NCBI GenBank assembly: GCA_030688705.1
Contig: JAUYJH010000177.1
Span: 1 to 11,728, forward strand
Source: Deltaproteobacteria bacterium
Lineage (GTDB): Bacteria; UBA10199; SPLOWO2-01-44-7
Direction of reading: 5' to 3'
DNA length: 11,728 nucleotides
Part shown: one piece after another, positions 1 to 6,055 of the stretch
How positions within the stretch are numbered: the first letter of the stretch is position 1
Layout of the letters: each line of letters begins with the position of its first letter
The notes under the pieces: model-generated
What the model was told of the DNA's origin: nothing
Database searches by the model: none
Seen by the model: only the letters and a program-made list of their open reading frames with translations
Program-made: the position numbers and the translations under genes

Positions 1-430
1 AGGGGAGTTTGCCGTGTTCTTGCACGATCAACAGACGGCGCAAAGGGATCATGAATAAAACGCCCAGCACGCCGCCGATGCAGGAGAGCAAAAGAATCTG
101 CATATAGTCGAACTGGAAACCGAGAAAGATGAGAGCCGGCAGGGTGAAGGTGACGCCAGAGGCAATCGACTCACCCGCGGAACCGGTGGTTTGAACGATA
201 TTATTTTCAAGAATGGTGGAGTGTCCGATTTTTTTGAAAATGGCGATCGACAAGACGGCGATCGGAATGGAAGCCGCAACCGTCATGCCGATTTTGAGAC
301 CCAGATAAACGGTGGAGGCGCCGAATAAAATGCCGAACAAAATTCCCAAGACGACCGATTTGAGTGTTAATTCACGAACCAGAGCCGTTGCGGCGACATA
401 GGGTTTGAAAGAAGCGTGAGTTTCGCTCAT
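1..430 (-). CDS. OPT-family oligopeptide transporter, N-terminal part (runs off the left edge)
   Basis: The minus strand reads open from an ATG at 430 to the window edge, giving 143 residues. The protein begins MSETHASFKPYVAATALVREL and continues with hydrophobic segments at about residues 22-45, 50-65, 90-105 and 112-130. The conserved strings STVYLGLKIGMTVAASIPIA and ILENNIVQTTGSAGES are typical of the first transmembrane hairpins of the OPT (oligopeptide/YSL-like) secondary transporter family, followed here by GVTFTLPALIFLG. Members are inner-membrane, proton-coupled importers of small peptides or metal chelates, usually 600-700 residues long, so about three quarters of the protein lies outside the window. 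The gene is divergent from miaB with only 46 bp between the likely starts. No good Shine-Dalgarno precedes the ATG. The substrate cannot be told from this fragment. Confidence 0.85.
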   Translation of the reverse strand, partial: MSETHASFKPYVAATALVRELTLKSVVLGILFGILFGASTVYLGLKIGMTVAASIPIAVLSIAIFKKIGHSTILENNIVQTTGSAGESIASGVTFTLPALIFLGFQFDYMQILLLSCIGGVLGVLFMIPLRRLLIVQEHGKLP

Positions 431-437
431 AAATTTC

Positions 438-466
438 TTGAACGGCTATCATGATTTAGCTATACG
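438..466 (+). promoter_or_regulatory. Candidate sigma70 promoter of miaB
   Basis: TTGAAC (438-443), a 17-nt spacer and TATACG (461-466) match the -35/-10 consensus at 4 of 6 positions each with ideal spacing. A start about 7 nt downstream would fall near 473, only a few bases before the miaB ATG at 477, so the transcript would be nearly leaderless. On the other strand a possible OPT promoter overlaps it (TTGACT 472-467, weak GATAGC 450-445). This is a pattern match only. Confidence 0.45.
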
Positions 467-476
467 AGTCAACACT

Positions 477-1835
477 ATGTGCGCGAAAACTTACTGCATC
501 AAAACATTCGGGTGTCAGATGAATGACCACGACTCGCTCAAAATTTCCGGCACGCTGGAAAAAATGGGGTATGAGCCGGTCTCTTCTCCCGATCAGGCCG
601 ATTTGATGCTGATCAATACTTGTACTGTCCGAGAAAAGGCACACCACAAGGCTTTTTCAGAAATTGGGAGGGCTGTTTCTTCACGAGGAGCCAGGCACCT
701 CGTGAGGAGTCAGGCTCCTCGTGAAATTATTGCTGTTTGCGGTTGTGTGGCGCAAGAGGAGGGGGCCAAACTGCTTTCCCGTTTTCCGGAGATCGATATC
801 ATTTTTGGTCCCGACCAAATCGACAAACTTCCCCAATTGCTCCAAATATCCCAAGAAACCGGCAGACCTGCTCTGGCCGTTGAACTGATCAATAGCCCTG
901 ACGACTATCATTTTTTGGACGCCCTCTCTGTTACAAACCTGAAAGGGGCGCAAGCCTATGTGACTATTATGAAGGGATGCAACAGCCATTGCAGTTATTG
1001 CATTGTCCCCAAAGTGAGAGGAACGGAAGTGTACAGGCCGTGGCGCGAGATTGTCCAAGAGGTGCAATATTTGGTTGAAAAAGGGTGCCGCGAAGTGACC
1101 CTTCTGGGGCAAAATGTAAATTCTTACGGTCACAATGCGCCGGATGGAATCCATTTCGGCAAATTGATCCGCCTCGTCAGTGACAATACCGATATCGAAA
1201 GAATCCGGTTCACCTCTCCCCATCCGAAAGATGTCCGGGAAGATTTGGTTGAGGAATATAAAAATAATCCGAAGCTTTGTTCTCATATTCATCTGCCGCT
1301 TCAATCCGGTTCCGATTCTGTGTTGCGCCGGATGCGGCGTGCCTATAACCGCAAGACCTATCTGTCCAAAATCGAACAATTGCGTGAGGCCCGTCCGGGC
1401 ATTGCCATCACCACCGACATGATCGTCGGATTTTGCGGCGAAACGGACGCCGAATTTCAGGAGACCCTCGAATTTATGAGAGATATCCGTTTCGATCAGA
1501 TGTATGCCTTTAAATATTCCCCGCGCCCCGATACCGAGGCCTTCGCCCTCCCCGACAGTGTGGAACAACATATAAAGGAAAAGCGGTTATCCGATCTTCT
1601 CACGTTTCAGGCCAAAATTTCAAACGACGTGAATCAGGCTTATGTCGGAAAAATGGAGCCTGTTCTGGTGGAAGGGGGCGACAAAATGGGTAAAACAAAG
1701 GCGATGGGAAGAAATTCGGGGAATAAAATCGTAAATTTTTCTGGTCACGAGGTTCCCGTTGGGTCTATAGTTGATGTCGCAATTACACGGGCTTTTGCCC
1801 ACTCTCTTGAGGGAATATGGAAGAAAAATATCTAA
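477..1835 (+). CDS. miaB: tRNA-2-methylthio-N6-dimethylallyladenosine synthase MiaB
   Basis: A radical-SAM methylthiotransferase that converts i6A37 to ms2i6A37 in tRNAs reading UNN codons, using two [4Fe-4S] clusters and SAM. From the ATG at 477 it has 452 residues. The MTTase domain carries its three cluster cysteines in TFGCQMN (C13), NTCTVREKA (C49) and VCGCVAQEEG (C90). The radical-SAM CxxxCxxC lies in GCNSHCSYC (C168, C172, C175). The C-terminal 65 or so residues form the TRAM RNA-binding domain. An in-frame TTG at 438 would add 13 residues, but family proteins begin just before the KTFGCQMN motif, so 477 is preferred. A palindromic repeat (680-725) encodes SRGARHLVRSQAPRE between C49 and C90, where homologues have a short variable linker; all catalytic cysteines remain. 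The 3' end overlaps the next gene by 19 bp. Confidence 0.95.
   Translation: MCAKTYCIKTFGCQMNDHDSLKISGTLEKMGYEPVSSPDQADLMLINTCTVREKAHHKAFSEIGRAVSSRGARHLVRSQAPREIIAVCGCVAQEEGAKLLSRFPEIDIIFGPDQIDKLPQLLQISQETGRPALAVELINSPDDYHFLDALSVTNLKGAQAYVTIMKGCNSHCSYCIVPKVRGTEVYRPWREIVQEVQYLVEKGCREVTLLGQNVNSYGHNAPDGIHFGKLIRLVSDNTDIERIRFTSPHPKDVREDLVEEYKNNPKLCSHIHLPLQSGSDSVLRRMRRAYNRKTYLSKIEQLREARPGIAITTDMIVGFCGETDAEFQETLEFMRDIRFDQMYAFKYSPRPDTEAFALPDSVEQHIKEKRLSDLLTFQAKISNDVNQAYVGKMEPVLVEGGDKMGKTKAMGRNSGNKIVNFSGHEVPVGSIVDVAITRAFAHSLEGIWKKNI
680..725. repeat. 46-bp palindromic element inside miaB (family A, copy 1)
   Basis: The ends form a perfect 13-bp inverted pair: TTCACGAGGAGCC at 680-692 and its reverse complement at 713-725. 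Read on the minus strand it matches 5381-5426 at 40 of 46 positions, so it is a dispersed family. It is translated in frame as SRGARHLVRSQAPRE without a stop. It contains overlapping sub-palindromes (CACGAGG/CCTCGTG at 682-688 and 698-704). Confidence 0.9.
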
Positions 1836-2344
1836 AAAAACAAGAGCTTATTGAGATGCGGGTTTCGGGGTTGACCATTGATCCTTTTACCAGCATGCCG
1901 GTTGTTATCCTTAAAGACAGTGAAGAAAAACATATTCTGCCCATCTGGATCGGCCTGATTGAGGCCTCCGCGATTGCCACGGAACTGGAGAAAATCCAGC
2001 TTTCCCGCCCCATGACCCACGATTTGATGAAGAGTATTCTCGATCAGACGGGGGTGAGTCTTGTTAAAGTGGTCATCCACTCTCTCGCGGACAATACGTT
2101 TTATGCCCAGATTGTTTTGAGGCAAAACGACAAGGAATGGACGATGGATTCCAGACCCTCCGATGCCATGGCCATGTCTTTGCGGATGAAGGCCCCGATT
2201 TTCGTTGAAAAAGAGGTGATCGAAAAATCGCGCAAGATTGATCTTTCCAAAGAACATCTGGAAGGAGAAGCGGGCAAAAAACAAAAATGGGCCGATATTC
2301 TTGAAAATCTCTCCCCCGAAGATTTCGGGAAATATAAGATGTAA
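1817..2344 (+). CDS. Bifunctional nuclease family protein (DUF151/BFN domain)
   Basis: This 175-residue protein has the DUF151 domain across about residues 14-140. Conserved blocks are VSGLTIDPFTSMPVVILKD, LPIWIGLIEASAIATELE, RPMTHDLM and DSRPSDAMAMSLRMKAPIFV. A plant member has been reported to act on DNA and RNA, which gave the family its name; the cellular role of bacterial members is poorly defined and should not be assumed. The C-terminal 35 residues are charged and probably flexible. The gene overlaps the miaB end by 19 bp and stops 3 bp before tilS, so it is likely co-transcribed and translationally coupled with two tRNA-modification genes, hinting at a role around RNA. GAGGG at 1809-1813 is only 3 nt from the ATG at 1817. 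The ATG at 1856, preceded by AAGAG, would start right at the domain and is a credible alternative. Confidence 0.9.
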   Translation: MEEKYLKKQELIEMRVSGLTIDPFTSMPVVILKDSEEKHILPIWIGLIEASAIATELEKIQLSRPMTHDLMKSILDQTGVSLVKVVIHSLADNTFYAQIVLRQNDKEWTMDSRPSDAMAMSLRMKAPIFVEKEVIEKSRKIDLSKEHLEGEAGKKQKWADILENLSPEDFGKYKM

Positions 2345-2347
2345 TTT

Positions 2348-3442
2348 ATGTACCGAGCATTCCGCGCCGTTATCAAACGGCATCTCCTGATTCAAGATGG
2401 TGATTCCGTTCTTTGCGGTGTTTCCGGCGGTCTCGATTCCATGGCCCTGGTTTCTCTTTTGGTTCTGCTCAAAAAAGATATCCCGTTTGATTTGAGCTTG
2501 GCGCATGTGAACTATGGTTTGCGGGGAAAGGAATCGGATGATCAAGAAAAGTTGGTTCGTGATTTCGCCGTCAAAAACAATCTTAAATGTTTTGTAACGA
2601 AAGGGGCCGGCACGACACAATCGGAGACACGCGATTTTCGGTATCATTACTTTGCGGAGGTTGCCGGGGGAGTGGGGGCCAACAAGGCGGCTGTGGCCCA
2701 TCATTTAGAAGATCAAGTGGAGACCATTTTGGGCCATTTGTTGCGGGGATCGAGTTTGAGAGGTTTAGGTGGAATGCGTGATGCCAGCGCGTTATTCGTC
2801 ACTCCGGTGAAAGCCGGAGTCCAGTCACGGCTGGATCCCGGCTTTCGCCGGGATGACGTTCGTTTGATCCGGCCATTACTCGGGTTTTCAAAAGAATCTT
2901 TAAAACATTATGCTTCTCAAAATAATATCTTTTATATCGACGACTCCTCCAACGCCTCTCCAAAATATTTTCGCAATCGTTTGCGGCAGGAACTGCTCCC
3001 CGTTATCCAAAATTTAAAGCCGCAAAGTTTTGGAAAAATTATCCGGCTGGGGGAAGAGCTTCGCGAACTTTCGGGCTATCTTGAAGGAGAGGCGAAGGAG
3101 TGGCTCTCAACCCATTTGCTCGCGCGGGGTGAACCCGCGCTTGCTAAAGTCAGGGGGAGCGTCTTGACGCTCCACCCTGACAACCCCCATGCAAAAAAAG
3201 AGGGAGAGGCGTTTTGGATGCCGCGGCCGGCGCTGGTTGCCCTGCCGCGTCTGTTGCGGCTCGAAATTTTACGCTGGGCATTTTTTTTGTGGAATGGTAA
3301 TGCGTTGGGGCTTAAAAAAGATCATCTTCAGCGCTGTGATCAAATTTGTTTGCGGGCCAAAAAAGAGGGGAGTTATCCTCTTTCACAGGGGGCCCTGTTT
3401 TTACGTCAGGGGGATGATTTGCTTTTGCGCAAAGTTTCATGA
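2348..3442 (+). CDS. tilS: tRNA(Ile)-lysidine synthetase TilS, carrying two in-frame repeat insertions
   Basis: A PP-loop ATPase that joins lysine to C34 of tRNA-Ile(CAU), changing its decoding from AUG to AUA; this reaction is essential in most bacteria. The 364 residues show the PP-loop SGGLDS (26-31), LAHVNYGLRG (51-60), AHHLEDQVETILGHLLRG (117-134), RLIRPLL (172-178) and FRNRLRQELLP (208-218). These are the expected N-terminal catalytic elements. A helical linker and a short C-terminal domain (about 313-364) follow. Two palindromic repeats are translated in frame: residues 151-171 (VTPVKAGVQSRLDPGFRRDD and one more) and 259-279 (ARGEPALAKVRGSV and on). Both fall in linker positions, so activity is probably kept. 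The gene starts 3 bp after the preceding stop. The Shine-Dalgarno is poor, and TATAAG lies 9 nt before the ATG. Confidence 0.94.
   Translation: MYRAFRAVIKRHLLIQDGDSVLCGVSGGLDSMALVSLLVLLKKDIPFDLSLAHVNYGLRGKESDDQEKLVRDFAVKNNLKCFVTKGAGTTQSETRDFRYHYFAEVAGGVGANKAAVAHHLEDQVETILGHLLRGSSLRGLGGMRDASALFVTPVKAGVQSRLDPGFRRDDVRLIRPLLGFSKESLKHYASQNNIFYIDDSSNASPKYFRNRLRQELLPVIQNLKPQSFGKIIRLGEELRELSGYLEGEAKEWLSTHLLARGEPALAKVRGSVLTLHPDNPHAKKEGEAFWMPRPALVALPRLLRLEILRWAFFLWNGNALGLKKDHLQRCDQICLRAKKEGSYPLSQGALFLRQGDDLLLRKVS
2797..2858. repeat. 62-bp cloverleaf-like palindromic repeat inside tilS (family B)
   Basis: The element is a quasi-palindrome that can fold with an outer stem CGTC/GACG (2797-2800, 2855-2858) and three arms: ACTCCGG/CCGGAGT (2801-2807, 2814-2820), CCAG/CTGG (2821-2824, 2831-2834) and ATCCCGG/CCGGGAT (2835-2841, 2848-2854). 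Its two 28-nt halves match as inverted copies at 23 positions. From memory, sequences of this kind recur between genes in many proteobacteria and resemble dRS3-type repeats. Here it is read in frame as VTPVKAGVQSRLDPGFRRDD. Confidence 0.9.
3122..3181. repeat. Double-hairpin palindromic repeat inside tilS (family C)
   Basis: Two adjacent hairpins. The first is GCGCGGG/CCCGCGC (3122-3128, 3134-3140) with a 5-nt loop. The second pairs 3149-3162 with 3167-3181, a 14-bp stem with one bulged A (3174) and a 4-nt loop. It is translated in frame as ARGEPALAKVRGSVLTLHPD in the linker between the catalytic and C-terminal parts of TilS. The sequence is unrelated to the other two palindrome families in the window. 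Confidence 0.75.
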
Positions 3443-3446
3443 TAAT
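3419..3446 (+). promoter_or_regulatory. Candidate sigma70 promoter of ftsH
   Basis: TTGCTT (3419-3424), a 16-nt spacer and GATAAT (3441-3446, 5 of 6 to consensus). The -10 overlaps the tilS stop codon and lies 8 nt before the ftsH ATG, so the mRNA would start nearly at the ATG. No Shine-Dalgarno is visible before ftsH, in keeping with a leaderless message, although read-through from tilS is equally possible. The -35 is weak. Confidence 0.4.
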
Positions 3447-3454
3447 TTGAACTT

Positions 3455-5380
3455 ATGAAGCAACGACATAAAACACTAGCTCTTTGGCTCCTCCTAGTTC
3501 TGGTTGCTATCTCCGTTTTTCATTTCCGCAACTATACCTTCAAGGGGATTCAAGAGGTTCCTTTCAGCCAGTTTATGGCTGCGATCTCCAACAAACAGGT
3601 GCAAGAAGTGACCATCAAAGAGGATATTTTTACCGGCAAATACAGGCCTGAATATGAGAGTGGGGCCTATTTCAAGACCATGGGGCCGGCCAACGTTGAC
3701 ACTGAATTTATCAATCAGATGATCGCCACCGGCGCGCAGGTCAATTACCAGAAGAAAGAAGATGCCTTCTGGCCCCATCTGCTCCTCTCGTGGCTCCCCA
3801 TGCTGTTGCTTTTTGCCTTTTTCTTCTTCTCCATGCGGCAGATTCAGATGGGCGGCGGCCGAGCTCTCTCCTTTGGCCGCAGTAAGGCGAGGCTTTTGAC
3901 CGAAAACCAAAAAAGGATCACCTTTAAAGATGTGGCCGGCGTGGAAGAAGCCAAAGAAGAGCTGGAAGAGATCATCGCTTTTTTAAAAGATCCAAAAAAA
4001 TTCACAAGACTCGGCGGGCGCATCCCCAAAGGGGTTTTGCTGATGGGCTCCCCCGGCACCGGTAAAACCCTGCTTGCCAGAGCCGTGGCGGGGGAGGCCG
4101 GCGTGCCGTTTTACAGCATATCGGGTTCCGATTTTGTCGAGATGTTTGTGGGGGTCGGGGCGAGCCGCGTCCGGGATCTCTTTGAACAGGGTAAAAAGAA
4201 CGCGCCGTGCATTATTTTTATTGATGAGATCGACGCGGTCGGTCGCCATCGCGGCGCCGGTTTGGGTGGTGGGCACGATGAGCGGGAACAAACTTTGAAT
4301 CAGCTGCTCGTCGAGATGGACGGTTTTGAATCGAACGAAGGGGTTATCATCATGGCGGCGACCAATCGTCCCGATGTTTTGGACCCCGCTTTGTTGCGGC
4401 CGGGGCGCTTTGACCGGCGCGTGGTTGTGCCGAGGCCCGACTACAAAGGACGGGAAGAAATTCTGAAAGTGCACGCCCGTAAAACCAAGGTGGCGGCCGA
4501 TGTCGATTTGGCCGTCATTGCCAGAGGGACGCCCGGGTTCAGCGGCGCGGATCTGGAAAATGTGGTGAATGAAGCGGCCCTGATCGCCTCAAGGTACAAC
4601 AAAGAGGCGATAGAAATGATCGATTTTGAGCTGGCCAAAGACAAGGTGATGATGGGGAGTGAGCGCAAAAGCATGATCATTAACGATGAAGAAAAGAGAA
4701 ATACCGCTTACCATGAAGCGGGGCACGCACTGGTGGCCAAAATGATTCCGGGGACCGATCCGATCCACAAAGTGACGATTATTCCGCGAGGCGCGGCACT
4801 GGGGCTGACTCAACAGCTCCCCACGGATGACCGCTACACCCACAACAAAAAATTCTGCGAGGACAACATCGCCATTTTAATGGGGGGCCGTGCCGCGGAA
4901 GAACTGATTTTTCACCAGCCGACCACCGGTGCCGGAAATGACATCGAAAGGGCGACGGAACTGGCCCGTAAAATGGTTTGCGAATGGGGTATGAGCGAAG
5001 CGATGGGCCCGTTGGCCTTCGGCAGAAAAGAAGAGGCGATCTTTCTGGGGAAAGAGTTTTCAAGGCATCAGGATTACAGCGAAGACACGGCACGGCAGAT
5101 TGACACGGAAATCCGTAAAATTGTTCAGACCGCTTTTGAACGGGCCAAGGGACTTTTGCAAGGAAATCTGGAAATGCTGAAAAATCTGGCTGAAGCCCTG
5201 TTGGAATTTGAAACGCTGAACTCCGATCAGATCGATAAAATTTTGGCCGGACAAAAACTGGAGCCGGTTGTGAAATTGACACCGCCCCCCCAAGAACCGA
5301 CAGCGAAGGCCACGGCCCCAACGAAACCAAAAAAACCGCGGGTCTCCCCCGTCATGAAACCGGTTACGACGAAAGCATAG
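3455..5380 (+). CDS. ftsH: ATP-dependent zinc metalloprotease FtsH
   Basis: A hexameric inner-membrane AAA protease that extracts and degrades damaged membrane proteins and short-lived regulators. The 641 residues show TM1 (about 7-24), a periplasmic domain (about 25-105) and TM2 (about 107-126). The AAA module follows with Walker A GSPGTGKT (198-205), pore motif FVGV (231-234), Walker B IIFIDE (253-258) and second region of homology AATNRPDVLDPALLRPGRFDRR with arginine fingers R315 and R318. The M41 peptidase has HEAGH (420-424) and third zinc ligand D496 in TTGAGNDIERAT. Walker A has Ser where many FtsH have Pro; I recall this form from deltaproteobacterial FtsH. The last 35 or so residues are a Pro/Thr/Lys-rich tail. 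It starts 12 bp after tilS. A repeat begins at the base following its stop codon. Confidence 0.97.
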   Translation: MKQRHKTLALWLLLVLVAISVFHFRNYTFKGIQEVPFSQFMAAISNKQVQEVTIKEDIFTGKYRPEYESGAYFKTMGPANVDTEFINQMIATGAQVNYQKKEDAFWPHLLLSWLPMLLLFAFFFFSMRQIQMGGGRALSFGRSKARLLTENQKRITFKDVAGVEEAKEELEEIIAFLKDPKKFTRLGGRIPKGVLLMGSPGTGKTLLARAVAGEAGVPFYSISGSDFVEMFVGVGASRVRDLFEQGKKNAPCIIFIDEIDAVGRHRGAGLGGGHDEREQTLNQLLVEMDGFESNEGVIIMAATNRPDVLDPALLRPGRFDRRVVVPRPDYKGREEILKVHARKTKVAADVDLAVIARGTPGFSGADLENVVNEAALIASRYNKEAIEMIDFELAKDKVMMGSERKSMIINDEEKRNTAYHEAGHALVAKMIPGTDPIHKVTIIPRGAALGLTQQLPTDDRYTHNKKFCEDNIAILMGGRAAEELIFHQPTTGAGNDIERATELARKMVCEWGMSEAMGPLAFGRKEEAIFLGKEFSRHQDYSEDTARQIDTEIRKIVQTAFERAKGLLQGNLEMLKNLAEALLEFETLNSDQIDKILAGQKLEPVVKLTPPPQEPTAKATAPTKPKKPRVSPVMKPVTTKA

Positions 5381-5427
5381 TTCACGAGGAGCCTGACTCC
5401 TCATGAGGTGCCAGGCACCTTATGATT
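5381..5427. repeat. Family A palindromic repeat, copy 2 (left direct repeat of the ftsH-folP insert)
   Basis: The repeat begins exactly after the ftsH TAG and matches the reverse complement of the miaB copy at 40 of 46 positions. It contains the hairpins GAGGAG/CTCCTC (5386-5391, 5397-5402), the palindrome CCTCATGAGG and GGTGC/GCACC around 5407-5419. Positions 5391-5427 recur at 6019-6055 with a single mismatch in 37 bases, in the same orientation. The hairpins have no T-tract behind them, so I do not call a terminator. Confidence 0.9.
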
Positions 5428-5536
5428 ATTTCCCTAAGACCATGATTTTAAATAGTTTTCTTTCCCCGCTCCCACACTGACGGATTGCGGGCTCCTTTTG
5501 AAGCAACCTTTTTTGCAAGGGAACGATAAGTAGCCT

Positions 5537-6019
5537 ATGAGTACCTCAATTCAAGATAGGGTTTCAAATACCGTTACTTATTACAGAAATGTTCCATATA
5601 AAATGGGCCGTGATGGTCTAAAGATTTTGAATTCAGTTCAGCGAGACAATCCCAGTTTGAATGATGACGAATTGGTTGCAAAAGTCAAAGACATTGATGC
5701 CGCTAATTTACGTAAAATAACATTAGAAAATTCGGATACCATGGGTAAATCGCGATGGCATGCAGCCGGAGCGGCAGGATGTTTTGGGTCGGCTACAGTG
5801 GTTCTAGGTATTTCTACAATAAAAAAAATTTTTGGATTAACAGGTGGCGGCCAAACTGTCTTCATAAGTTCATTAGGAATTTCATTAGCAGTCGGTGCTT
5901 TGGTTGCTCTGGCTGTTGCCGACCATATGCTGGATCAGCAGATAGGTTACCTTGCCGGAGAAAACACAAAAATAGAAAATTCTCCTTCTATTTGGCAATT
6001 TTTGTGGTGGAAACTCTAG
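5537..6019 (+). CDS. Small two-TM membrane protein of unknown function, in a repeat-bounded insert
   Basis: I do not recognise this 160-residue protein. It has a polar N-terminal region (about 1-72) with probable helices. Two hydrophobic segments (about 77-93 and 107-128) are separated by a Gly-rich turn (LTGGGQ), and a tryptophan-rich tail ends in IWQFLWWKL. The gene is clearly A+T-richer than its neighbours: about 40% G+C by hand count of 5581-6000, against roughly 55-60% in sampled ftsH lines. It lies between two copies of a 37-bp direct repeat, and its TAG stop uses the first G of the right copy. ftsH and folP are usually adjacent in related genomes, so this gene looks like a later insertion. 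AAGGGA at 5517-5522 is a distant, weak Shine-Dalgarno. The 109 bp between the left repeat and the ATG show no other clear signal. Confidence 0.7.
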   Translation: MSTSIQDRVSNTVTYYRNVPYKMGRDGLKILNSVQRDNPSLNDDELVAKVKDIDAANLRKITLENSDTMGKSRWHAAGAAGCFGSATVVLGISTIKKIFGLTGGGQTVFISSLGISLAVGALVALAVADHMLDQQIGYLAGENTKIENSPSIWQFLWWKL

Positions 6020-6055
6020 CCTGACTCCTCATGAGGTGCCTGGCACCTTATGATT
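6019..6055. repeat. Family A palindromic repeat, copy 3 (right direct repeat), overlapping the folP start
   Basis: This copy matches 5391-5427 at 36 of 37 positions in the same orientation and lacks the first 10 bases of the full element. It holds CCTCATGAGG and GGTGC-CTG-GCACC. GAGGTG (6033-6038) and the ATG at 6050, both inside the repeat, form the likely ribosome site and start of folP. The hairpin would pair part of that ribosome site. Confidence 0.9.

Noticed and set aside
438..476. TTG at 438 as the miaB start, adding 13 residues
   Set aside because: The TTG coincides with the -35 of the likely promoter, the added residues are not MiaB-like, and the ATG at 477 fits the family N-terminus directly before KTFGCQMN.
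681..1571. Long minus-strand open frame (296 aa) opposite miaB
   Set aside because: It is antisense to a clearly conserved gene, its translation has no recognisable domain, and it mirrors the codon pattern of miaB.
1832..2704. Minus-strand open frame (290 aa) opposite the DUF151 gene and tilS
   Set aside because: It spans two real genes on the other strand and shows no ribosome site or family motif.
3122..3181. tilS as a pseudogene because of its odd inserts
   Set aside because: The frame stays open through both insertions and every expected catalytic motif before and between them is intact.
5386..5425. Rho-independent terminator behind ftsH
   Set aside because: The hairpins belong to the dispersed family A repeat and are not followed by a T-tract.
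5381..6055. CRISPR array or integron cassette with attC sites
   Set aside because: There are only two directly repeated copies, 628 bp apart, too far for CRISPR spacers. The repeats lack the GTTRRRY/RYYYAAC core pairs of attC and no integrase gene is visible.
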